From DASYGT01 sp035999365 (GTDB lineage: Bacteria > Actinomycetota > Actinomycetes > Mycobacteriales > Jatrophihabitantaceae): a stretch of DNA of 64,000 nt. Where the stretch lies: NCBI GenBank assembly GCA_035999365.1, contig DASYGT010000047.1:1-64000 (forward strand). The letters run 5' to 3'. Below, in pieces: positions 8,084 to 17,308 of the stretch. How positions within the stretch are numbered: the first letter of the stretch is position 1; every line of letters begins with the position of its first letter. The translations under genes were made by a program, and so were the position numbers. The notes beneath the pieces are model-generated. The model was not told where the DNA came from. It searched no databases and worked only from the letters and a program-made list of their open reading frames with translations.

Positions 8084-9600
8084 GCGATCGCCACCCTGCG
8101 GCGGCGGGTGTGGGCTGCGCGGACCCGCTTCGCCTCGCGCTCCTCGGCGACCTTCGGTGCTGGCGGCAGCTTGGGCGGCGGAGGCGTCCCCAGCCGGGCA
8201 ACCGCCAGCGCGCACGCCGCGAAAGTGTAGAAGTACCAGAGCACGACAACTTCGGACATCAGGTTGTCGCCGAACGAGTCGATCAGGTATGCGACCAGGA
8301 CCGCCGCGAAGCCGACGGCGATGCCCCGCTCGATCCCTGGCCGGGCCTGGCGTAATGCGCGACGCGCGACTGCGATGAACGCAAGAAGAACCAGCAGGAA
8401 CCCGAGTAGCCCGAGAACGCCGGTCTCGGCGTAGGCGCGCAGGTAGTCGTTGTGCGGAGCCTTGCTCTGGTCGGTGAGGTACTTGGTGCCCTTGAGGCCG
8501 ATGCCGGTGATCGGGTTGTTGTGGTTCAGGCCCAAAACCTCCGACCAGTACCCGAATCGCCAGGACAGCGAGTTACCGCTTGAGCCGGTCACCGTGGTTC
8601 CAGAGCCGAGATTCGAGATGCGCGAGAGGACCGACGGAACGGCGGCGACAGTGACGATCCCGCCCGCTATCAGCATCACGAAGATGCGACGGCTCTGCAG
8701 GAGGCCGATCAGGAGCAGCCCGAGGACGCAGGCCACCCAGGCGCCGCGAGAGTAGGTCAGGAGCAACATCGCGCCACACACGACGATCATGCCGATAAGA
8801 CCGAGCTGCACTCGTTGCTCGCAATGCGGGTACAGCGCGATGGCCATCAGGATGAACATCGAGAGGAAGAAACCGAAGGTATTCGGGTGCAGGAACGTGC
8901 CGAGCACCCGGCTGACTCCCGCGGTGACGAAGCGCCCGCGCCCGGTGACCGCCTGCAGACCGCCGAGGAGGATCGGAGGAACGGCGGCCACGAAGCACGC
9001 CACGAGCACGCGGCGGATCCGCTCAACGCTCGTCAGCAACCGTTCGACGACGATGAACATCATGACGGCGGCGACCACCCGCGCCACCTCGGTCAGCGAC
9101 GCGGTGCGGTTCACCGAGCCGACGACGCTCAGCGCGCACGTCCCGACGAAGAACACGAAGGCAGCGTCGATGAACGAGACGGACTGAGCCTTTCCCGCCT
9201 TGTGCTGGGCGAGCAGCCACAGGACGGCCATCGCGATGAACAGGATGGCGAGGGCAGATGCCGCAGTACCCGATGATCCGGCGCTGGGAGCCGTCCCGGT
9301 GACCGCGACCGCGTTCGTCGCAGGTTTGATCTTGCTGACGTCGACGAGCGTGCGCACCGCCAGAACGGCGAGGACGAACCATTCGAATCGGTAGCAGCCG
9401 ACAGCCGCCAGCGTGATGGCGGCCAGCCCAGCCAACGGCAGGACGAGCTCCTTGGTCGTCGTGACGTCTTGGGTGCCGACGAATGTCGTCGCCAACGCCA
9501 CGACGAGAATGGCCACAGGGACCATGATCAGGATGCGCGGCAGGTCGGTCGAAGGACGGTCTCGCCAGCGGCGAGCCAGCTCAGGCGCGACGTTCGTCAC
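8080..9600 (-). CDS. O-antigen ligase/polymerase-type membrane protein (Wzy/WaaL)
   Basis: A 506-residue polytopic membrane protein with about 12 hydrophobic spans. The large extracytoplasmic loop near residues 320-390 contains WRFGYWSEVLGLNHNNPITGIGLKG followed by APHNDYLRAYAETGVLG, the hallmark H-N-x-Y-L-R region of the O-antigen ligase/Wzy family. It should polymerise or ligate repeat units on the outer face of the membrane. It has a GTG start and a basic C-terminal tail. The stop overlaps the next glycosyltransferase start. The flippase gene lies upstream on the same strand, so both late steps of a Wzx/Wzy route are adjacent. Confidence 0.87.
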   Translation of the reverse strand: MTNVAPELARRWRDRPSTDLPRILIMVPVAILVVALATTFVGTQDVTTTKELVLPLAGLAAITLAAVGCYRFEWFVLAVLAVRTLVDVSKIKPATNAVAVTGTAPSAGSSGTAASALAILFIAMAVLWLLAQHKAGKAQSVSFIDAAFVFFVGTCALSVVGSVNRTASLTEVARVVAAVMMFIVVERLLTSVERIRRVLVACFVAAVPPILLGGLQAVTGRGRFVTAGVSRVLGTFLHPNTFGFFLSMFILMAIALYPHCEQRVQLGLIGMIVVCGAMLLLTYSRGAWVACVLGLLLIGLLQSRRIFVMLIAGGIVTVAAVPSVLSRISNLGSGTTVTGSSGNSLSWRFGYWSEVLGLNHNNPITGIGLKGTKYLTDQSKAPHNDYLRAYAETGVLGLLGFLLVLLAFIAVARRALRQARPGIERGIAVGFAAVLVAYLIDSFGDNLMSEVVVLWYFYTFAACALAVARLGTPPPPKLPPAPKVAEEREAKRVRAAHTRRRRVAIA

Positions 9601-9624
9601 CTTGCGCCTCCCGGTCCAGACTTC

Positions 9625-9641
9625 TCCGGCGGTATGCCGGA
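9625..9641 (-). terminator. small hairpin between flippase and polymerase genes
   Basis: TCCGGC and GCCGGA form a perfect 6-bp stem with a 5-base loop in the 95-base gap after the flippase stop. It could weaken read-through into the polymerase gene or be an RNA-processing site. Confidence 0.35.
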
Positions 9642-9695
9642 CAGTCCCGCCCCCCCGTTGGAAATGCCCAATCTACAAGGAACTGCTCGAGATAG

Positions 9696-11360
9696 TCACT
9701 TCGACCGGGGTACCGATTTCTGCGGGGTTGTGGTTTGCGCAGTCAGGGAAAGCATGCGGTGGCGACCGATGTGCCGCCGACGCTGATCATCCCACGTGAA
9801 CGAGCGCACCATCAGCAGGCGGTTCGACGGGCCGATCATCAACCCTGCGCTGACCAGGAGGGTGACCATGCCGGCCAGTGCGGTGACGGACGTGAGCACG
9901 AGGAGCTGGACGCGCCCGTGCACGGTCGTCAGGTGCAGCGCTGCGACAAGCAGCGTCATCACAGCGATGCTCGCCCCCGATGCGATCAGCGACCGCACCA
10001 GGTAGCCGCGAAGGGCGCGCAACTTCAACGGGACGGTTTCGCGCAACCGCAGCCAGGCGTGGGCGACGATGAAGTACTGCGTGATCGAGTAGGCGATCGC
10101 CACGCCGATCAGACCGTTACTGCTGTGCAATCCGAAGATCAACACGCAGGGCACCAGCAATACGAGGTCGACGATCACGCCGTACACGGTGTTGCGTAGC
10201 GGGGTCCGCGTATCGAGCCGGGCATAGAACGGTGCCAGCATGACGCGTTGTACGCCCGAGCCGATGAGGCTCGCCCCGTACACGGCGAGGGTGAGCGCCA
10301 ACAAGTGCGTGGCATGCGGACCGAAATTGCCGCGATGAAACACCAACCGGATCGTGGGACCGGCCAGGGCAATGGTGAAGACCGTGAGCGGTAGCGACAC
10401 GGCGATGGCTACACGCAACCCACGGCGTACGAGTGAACCGACGGCGCGCCGGTCGCCGGCGTGCTCGGCGTCGGCCAGGCGCGGCAGCAGCGCGACAGTG
10501 ATGGGTCTGAAGAAGATGCCGCCGCCGACAGCCGATATCAGTCGCTGGCTGTAGGACAGGATCGTGATCGATCCGGCCGGCAGAAATGACGCCAGTCCCT
10601 GCTCGACGAGACGATTGCCCAAGTTGAGCAGGCTCGAGACTGTGGGACGAGAGCTCAAGGTGGTTGCCGCACGCACGCGCGGGTCGTTGATGCGCCACGA
10701 AAGCCCGATGTGCACTCCCTGGGCCCAGGCGATCGCAGTGATCACGACGAGCTGGAACGCCGCCCCTGCGACGTACGCCCACGCGACGGCGTGGATGTCA
10801 TGGCCGTGGTTCAGGAAAACCAGCGAGGCGGCGAGGCCGTTCATGAACAGGTTCATGGCCGCCGGCAGGACGAAGGAGTACGACGCGTTCATCGCGGCCC
10901 GCACCGCCTCGGCTGCCGCGACGAGCGGCACGACAAGGAACATCGGCGCAACCATGGATGCAGCGAGGTGCAGCTGGGAAGCGCTGAGGCCCGGCGCCGT
11001 CACGTTGATGAGCGGGCGTGCAAGGAGGGTCGCCAGGCCACACAGCACGACTCCCGCTATCGTCACCGCCGACAGCATGCGCGAAGCGAACTGGGTCATG
11101 CTGCCGTGGCCGCGCTCCCGTCGTTCCCTCGTGAAGAGCGGCACCCATGCCACGGACGCCACCGAAGTGACGAGCGCCGTGAGGCCGATCGGAATGCGGG
11201 CGGTGGCGAAAAAGGCGTCCGATTTCCTTCCGGCTCCGAAGCGGACGGCAAGGGCGACGTCCAGGAGCAGTCCCGAGAGCAGCGCCACCAGTGCGGCGGC
11301 AGACGATGTCGCCGACTGGCGCACGAAACCCTTCGTGGGGCGCTGCTCCTGCCCCGTCAC
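9696..11360 (-). CDS. MurJ/MVF-family lipid-linked oligosaccharide flippase
   Basis: A 554-residue membrane protein with about 14 spans. It has the MVF-family N-terminus (FVRQSATSSAAALVALLSGLLLDVALAVRFGAG..DAFFATARIP) and the ALLPRLADAEHAGD segment typical of MurJ-type flippases. It likely flips the undecaprenyl-linked repeat unit to the outer face. I chose the GTG at 11360 because it overlaps the stop of the upstream double sulfotransferase as GTGA; the longer frame upstream is a shadow of that gene. The genome probably has a separate essential MurJ elsewhere, so this copy is taken as dedicated to the polysaccharide. Confidence 0.85.
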   Translation of the reverse strand: MTGQEQRPTKGFVRQSATSSAAALVALLSGLLLDVALAVRFGAGRKSDAFFATARIPIGLTALVTSVASVAWVPLFTRERRERGHGSMTQFASRMLSAVTIAGVVLCGLATLLARPLINVTAPGLSASQLHLAASMVAPMFLVVPLVAAAEAVRAAMNASYSFVLPAAMNLFMNGLAASLVFLNHGHDIHAVAWAYVAGAAFQLVVITAIAWAQGVHIGLSWRINDPRVRAATTLSSRPTVSSLLNLGNRLVEQGLASFLPAGSITILSYSQRLISAVGGGIFFRPITVALLPRLADAEHAGDRRAVGSLVRRGLRVAIAVSLPLTVFTIALAGPTIRLVFHRGNFGPHATHLLALTLAVYGASLIGSGVQRVMLAPFYARLDTRTPLRNTVYGVIVDLVLLVPCVLIFGLHSSNGLIGVAIAYSITQYFIVAHAWLRLRETVPLKLRALRGYLVRSLIASGASIAVMTLLVAALHLTTVHGRVQLLVLTSVTALAGMVTLLVSAGLMIGPSNRLLMVRSFTWDDQRRRHIGRHRMLSLTAQTTTPQKSVPRSK

Positions 11361-13321
11361 GGTCGGGTGGCGGCGCCAGCGCGCCGGCTCGCTGAGTCCA
11401 GTCGACGTGCCAGTGCAGCGCAGTGCTGGGCGATCCGGGGATCGACATCGAGCGCGTCGCGATACGTGGACCTGCGTGGGGTGACGTGCTTGACCAACGC
11501 CGCGCGGTAGGGGAAGCCGAGGAATTCGCACAGTTCGCGCATCGTCTCGGCCGGCTCCGCCACGAAGGCGTTGTAGGACACCAGGAGCACCTCGGGTCGT
11601 CGATCGAGCCCGAGGTCGAAGTACAGCTGGTTGCGGACGAGCCACATCAGCGCAGCACCGGATGCTGCTGTCAGCGTGTCGAAGTCGAATGACCGAACGA
11701 AGGCAGCGGTCTCCGCAGACATCCGCTGTACGTGCCAGCGGCCGACGTTCGTGCCATCGGCGAATTCGCGGAGCACCTGCAGGTTGCCGTCGCCGAACTT
11801 GGCGAGCGCGGACCGCACCCGACCCTCGACGTCACGGTAGGCCCAGACGGCGCGCGGTGCGCTGGTGGAGTGCAGGCCGTCGAGCAACTCGTCGGCGCGG
11901 TGGGAGTCGCAGAGTGGCTTGAAGATGACGTGCGAATGTCGGCTGGCCTGGACGATGGACTGCACGACGGGAAGCGGGCGGAGCTTGAAGCGGTCGAACG
12001 CCCGCGGATCGTTCTCGTTGTGCACCTCGGTCTCCGGAGCCGCGCCGATGCCCCGCATGAGCATGTTCGTTCCAGACCGCTGGAGCCCGAAGACGAAGAC
12101 CGGTACTGCCGTACCGGGGTCGACCCGAGCCCCTCGCCGATACCGCCACTTCCCGACAGCGGCGGCGGTGTTGCGGGCCGGTGCCACCTCCTTCTCTTCC
12201 AGGACACGGCTGATTCCTTCGTTGCGGATCCAGCGGACGTTGCGCGCGACGCGCGCGCGAAACCGTGCCGCACCGTGCATGTCCTCGATGAATACGCGGG
12301 CTTCGGGATGCGCACCGTGCTTGGCGCTCGCTGTGTCCCTGCGCCCAGTTGCCCGCCACGGGTAGCCGTAGCGGGCGAGTCGTGGCCCGGTCAGCACGGC
12401 GACGGCGGCACGCCGGGCGCGAGGCATCGAGGTGATCCACTCATTGTCGGCGGTGAGCCGGACTCGTCCCGCGATCGTGCGGATCGGATTGCCCGCGACC
12501 GTATGGCACACGTCCATCTGCACGACGCCGTCGCGTGCCGCGGGGACGGCGTCGCCGGGCATGCCGAGCATTCTCATCACGGGCTCGAGCGCGCGGCGCG
12601 GATCGGCAACGACGTCCTCGTAACGGACTCGGACGTAGCGCGACGGATCCGCGCCCCAGCAGGCCTCCGTCGTGCGATTCCACAGGTTCCACAGCAGTGA
12701 GCTCTTCACGAGACCTTCACGTCCCATATGAGCGGCACCGCTTCCGCGATCATCGCGGACGCGGGTGCGGTTCCAGGAATGAGCGACACCGCGGGGATCC
12801 CGGACCAGATGCAGCACGCACAGGTCGATGCCACCGACGGCGCCGAGCAGCATCCCGTAGCCGGGCAGGTTCGACGAGTCGACGATCACCGCGCCGCCCG
12901 TGTGGTCGTGGATCGCGCCGTAGATACGGGCCATGTCCTGCGCGTACGCCCGCGCCGTCGGATCGGATTCCGGACCCGCGCGAACCAGCCGGCGCAACGC
13001 CCGAAATGAACGCAGTCGGAGCAGTTGCCGATCCGCGCGTATGACGGCGGCGACGTCGGCGGGTGCGTCCGGGTACGCCAGGGGAAGTACGCCACGCCAG
13101 AATGGACACTGCGGGACCGGACGTCCGCAGCCGCACAGTGATTGTTCGCTGAGCCCCCGCTCCCACAGGTAGCGCAATTCACCGAGTGAGACCATGCCAG
13201 GGGCGGATCCCAGCAAGTTCGACACCAGTGTGCTGCCGCTGCGTCCAGTACCCGCGACGTACAGAACGCGGATCCGGCTCGCTACCGGGTCCCATGAGGG
13301 AGACTGCATAGTGCGCGCCAT
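11357..13321 (-). CDS. tandem two-domain sulfotransferase
   Basis: A 654-residue cytosolic protein with two complete sulfotransferase-like halves. The first PAPS loop is VAGTGRSGSTLVSNLLG near residues 22-38, followed by a 3'-phosphate loop (VLHLVRDPRGVAHSW). The second is VFGLQRSGTNMLMRGIG near residues 405-420, followed by RAVWAYRDVEGRVRSAL and VSYNAFVAEPAETMRELCEFLGFP. A linker of about 80 residues joins them. Both loops keep the R-S-G-(S/T) core, so both may be active. It is coupled (GTGA) to the flippase gene, which suggests sulfation of the lipid-linked repeat before export. Acceptor unknown. Confidence 0.85.
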   Translation of the reverse strand: MARTMQSPSWDPVASRIRVLYVAGTGRSGSTLVSNLLGSAPGMVSLGELRYLWERGLSEQSLCGCGRPVPQCPFWRGVLPLAYPDAPADVAAVIRADRQLLRLRSFRALRRLVRAGPESDPTARAYAQDMARIYGAIHDHTGGAVIVDSSNLPGYGMLLGAVGGIDLCVLHLVRDPRGVAHSWNRTRVRDDRGSGAAHMGREGLVKSSLLWNLWNRTTEACWGADPSRYVRVRYEDVVADPRRALEPVMRMLGMPGDAVPAARDGVVQMDVCHTVAGNPIRTIAGRVRLTADNEWITSMPRARRAAVAVLTGPRLARYGYPWRATGRRDTASAKHGAHPEARVFIEDMHGAARFRARVARNVRWIRNEGISRVLEEKEVAPARNTAAAVGKWRYRRGARVDPGTAVPVFVFGLQRSGTNMLMRGIGAAPETEVHNENDPRAFDRFKLRPLPVVQSIVQASRHSHVIFKPLCDSHRADELLDGLHSTSAPRAVWAYRDVEGRVRSALAKFGDGNLQVLREFADGTNVGRWHVQRMSAETAAFVRSFDFDTLTAASGAALMWLVRNQLYFDLGLDRRPEVLLVSYNAFVAEPAETMRELCEFLGFPYRAALVKHVTPRRSTYRDALDVDPRIAQHCAALARRLDSASRRAGAATRP

Positions 13322-13375
13322 GCTACCGATGACGGGCGGCTACCAGCCTGACGCAACGATGATCGGCATTCCGTT

Positions 13376-14476
13376 TTGAGCCGCAAATTCAGGGTGCTCG
13401 TCGTCGCAGTCGTGGCGCTCGCTGCCGTTGTGATCGGTGCTTTGGCGTTGGGCGGTGTGTTTTCCGGCGGTGGCGCATCGAAGCCGTCGTCAACTCCGGG
13501 TACGCAGGTGCCGCCTGCCAGTGGCGTGAAACCCGTCATCCGCGGCCTCATCGATCGTCAGGGCCCGCCGCCGAAGTCCATGCTGCGGGTCGTCCACGCC
13601 TACGTCATCAAGGTGAATTGGTCTGATCTGCAACCCACTGCATTCGGTCCGATCGTCGCGAACAATGCGATCGACCAGGCGATTGCCCGCGTGAGTCGCC
13701 CCGACTACGCGGCCGTGGACATGGCGTTGAAGCTGCGCGTGTTCGCCGGCGTGGACGCTCCGGCATGGGCGAAGTCGTTGGGTGGCGCGCCGATTCCGTA
13801 CGTCAACAACCAAAGCAACGGTTCGGTCGCGGGCGGCACGATCGGACGCTTCTGGACGCCTGAGTTCGGCAGGGCCTACGCCGATCTGGAGACCAAGCTC
13901 GCGGCGAAGTACGACCGAGTCGCCGCGATCCGCGAAGTCACCGTCGCGCGCTGCTCGACGATCTTCGACGAGCCTTTCGTGCGCCAGTTCGGTGACAAGC
14001 GCAACGTCGACGGGCTCACCGCGGCGGGCTACTCCACTGACCTCGACAAGAAGTGCATCTCCGACTCCATCGCCGAGCACTCGGTGTGGCAGCACACCAC
14101 ATCCGACGTCGATTTCAGCCCGTTGCCGACGATCACCGACCCGGGTGCGACCCGTGATCTCGCGTACACGACCTCGGTGATGACGCAGTGCCGGCAGGTC
14201 CTCGGAAGCCGGTGCGGTCTCGAGAACAACGCACTGTCAGCGGAGAAGCTCGGCACGGCGCAGTTCGTCCAGCTCTACGCTGAAATGACGAAGCTCGGGC
14301 CGCCGATCATCCTGCAGACGGCGGCACGGAGCAGGCTCGGCGATCCGTCTGCGGTGCTGCCAGAGGCGGTCAAGATCGGCGCCAATTCCGTCGAACTGCC
14401 GGCGGGCTATCCCAAGTTTCCGTTGGCCCTCCTCGAGACAACAGCGAGCGGACTCATCGCGAATCCGGTGAGATGA
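13376..14476 (+). CDS. exported glycosidase-like barrel protein, paralogue B
   Basis: A 366-residue relative of the protein at 5726-6802 with the same order of motifs: VIKVNWSDLQP, ALKLRVFAGVDAPAWAKSLGG, REVTVARCSTIFDEPFVR, TTSDVDFSP and IGANSVELP. The N-terminus differs: a basic SRKFR, then one long hydrophobic segment (about residues 7-28) and a Gly/Ser/Pro linker, so it may stay anchored rather than be released. It has a TTG start. It diverges from the double sulfotransferase gene across 54 bases, and its stop overlaps the ATG of the next gene (ATGA). Function not assigned; a polysaccharide-processing role is inferred. Confidence 0.8.
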   Translation: MSRKFRVLVVAVVALAAVVIGALALGGVFSGGGASKPSSTPGTQVPPASGVKPVIRGLIDRQGPPPKSMLRVVHAYVIKVNWSDLQPTAFGPIVANNAIDQAIARVSRPDYAAVDMALKLRVFAGVDAPAWAKSLGGAPIPYVNNQSNGSVAGGTIGRFWTPEFGRAYADLETKLAAKYDRVAAIREVTVARCSTIFDEPFVRQFGDKRNVDGLTAAGYSTDLDKKCISDSIAEHSVWQHTTSDVDFSPLPTITDPGATRDLAYTTSVMTQCRQVLGSRCGLENNALSAEKLGTAQFVQLYAEMTKLGPPIILQTAARSRLGDPSAVLPEAVKIGANSVELPAGYPKFPLALLETTASGLIANPVR

Positions 14477-15001
14477 CGCGGCCGTCAGGCTGGACGGCCA
14501 CGGGGAGCCTGCTTGCCCGGATCGTTCTGCGGCCGCTCGCACTGGTCCTGTCCCGCGCAGCGAGATCCTCGTTCGCGCAGGCTCACATCGCCCCCCGAAT
14601 GGGACCGGTCCAGTTGTGGCTCTACCGGCGGACCGGCGGCCGGGTGCAGATCAGCGCCCTGCTCGTCCCCACGCTGCTCCTCGTGAGCCGTGGCGCCAGA
14701 TCGGGTGCCCGGCGCGAGACGCCGCTCATGTGCTGGCCGCTGCCGGACGGCTCCTTCTACGTCGCGGGCAGCAACTGGGGCCGGTCGCCGCATCCGTCAT
14801 GGACGTGGAACCTGCTGGCTCATCCTGAGGCCGAGGTGATCTTTCGCCGGCGGCCCATCCCGGTGCAGGCCGACCTACTCGAGGGCTCGCAACGTTCGGC
14901 CGCCTGGCCCGTCCTCGACGCGCAGTGGCCGAACTACCGCGCATACGAAGAGCGCTCGGGGCGCCCGATGCGGATCTTCCGCCTCGTACCCGTTGACAAG
15001 C

Positions 15002-15009
<8 letters not shown>
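14473..15009 (+). CDS. F420-dependent nitroreductase-family (DUF385/Ddn-like) protein
   Basis: A 178-residue protein of the deazaflavin-dependent Ddn/FDOR-B type. Its recognisable core is a split beta-barrel with LLVSRGARSGARRETPLMCWPLPDGSFYVAGSNWGRSPHPSWTWNLLAHP, matching the family's T-G-x-x-S-G-x-x-R, V-x-S-x-G-G and P-x-W-x-x-N-L pattern in a variant form. The N-terminus is moderately hydrophobic, so membrane association is possible. It is translationally coupled to barrel protein B, and its 3' end overlaps the convergent acyl-CoA ligase gene by 8 bases. Substrate unknown. Members reduce quinones, lipids or xenobiotics with F420H2. Confidence 0.8.
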
Positions 15010-16534
<1,525 letters not shown>

Positions 16535-16653
16535 GCGCACCTCCGGGTCGGACCGGTTCGTCACGACCGTAGTTGGTTGCGCTCCCGTTCCCAATCGCCG
16601 TCAGGCGTCCACCCATGCGGCCAAGGAGGCGGCGCGACGAATGCGGCGTCGGC

Positions 16654-17271
16654 TCAGCGGCTGGAGATTCGCTGCGCGGTGTGTCGTGCCGTGCGGCGTG
16701 CGTTGCGGTTCGCGTCGCGCACCGCGCGCCGACTGTCCCGGTAGGCGCGGCGCGATGCACCCTTGGCCGCGTCCGCCAGCACGCCTGCCTTGACCGTGTT
16801 CACCGCTGCCGCTTCCTTGATGTGGTGGGTGACCTCGACTCGCTTGTCGTGGACGGGCGCGGTGAGTGCGTCGACGATCAGCGACGTGCCGATGCCTGCC
16901 AACCACACGTCCTTCGCGATCGCGACGCCATCCTGCGAAGGTCGAGGATCGCCGGACTGGTGCAGGTGTGGAGTGCGCCAGTACAAGCCGAGCAGGCTGC
17001 CGGAGAACGCGAGCAGACCTGCACCGGCTACGGCTGCCGGCACCACTGGGAGCAGCAGGCTCGCTCCCAGCGCGATTTCACCCGCACCCAGCGCGCGGAG
17101 GAACAATTTCGGCTCGACCTTCTCCAACGCCGGGAAGGCGTTGCTGGCCATACCGTGGATCGCCTTGGCGGTCTCGTCGTTGCCACGAACCTTGCCGACG
17201 CCTGAATTCAGGATGAAGGCGCCCGTGACCAGCCGGGTGGGCGCGCGGCGCATCTTCGCGGTCATGCTCAT
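16654..17271 (-). CDS. DoxX-like membrane protein
   Basis: A 205-residue protein with about four hydrophobic segments in residues 10-135 and a very basic Ala/Arg tail (about 170-205). The start region (RRAPTRLVTGAFILNSGVGK) and the GAGEIALGASLLLPVVPAAVAGAGLLAFSG segment match the DoxX/DUF4267-like family of small quinone-linked or stress membrane proteins; the exact role is unknown. The ATG at 17271 follows GGGGGA at good spacing. It lies 37 bases downstream of the O-mannosyltransferase gene on the same strand, so they may be co-transcribed. The basic tail could bind nucleic acid or anionic lipid (inference). Confidence 0.72.
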   Translation of the reverse strand: MSMTAKMRRAPTRLVTGAFILNSGVGKVRGNDETAKAIHGMASNAFPALEKVEPKLFLRALGAGEIALGASLLLPVVPAAVAGAGLLAFSGSLLGLYWRTPHLHQSGDPRPSQDGVAIAKDVWLAGIGTSLIVDALTAPVHDKRVEVTHHIKEAAAVNTVKAGVLADAAKGASRRAYRDSRRAVRDANRNARRTARHTAQRISSR

Positions 17272-17308
17272 CTGGGTCCCCCATCGATGATCCGGTGGTA
17301 CCCGACCG

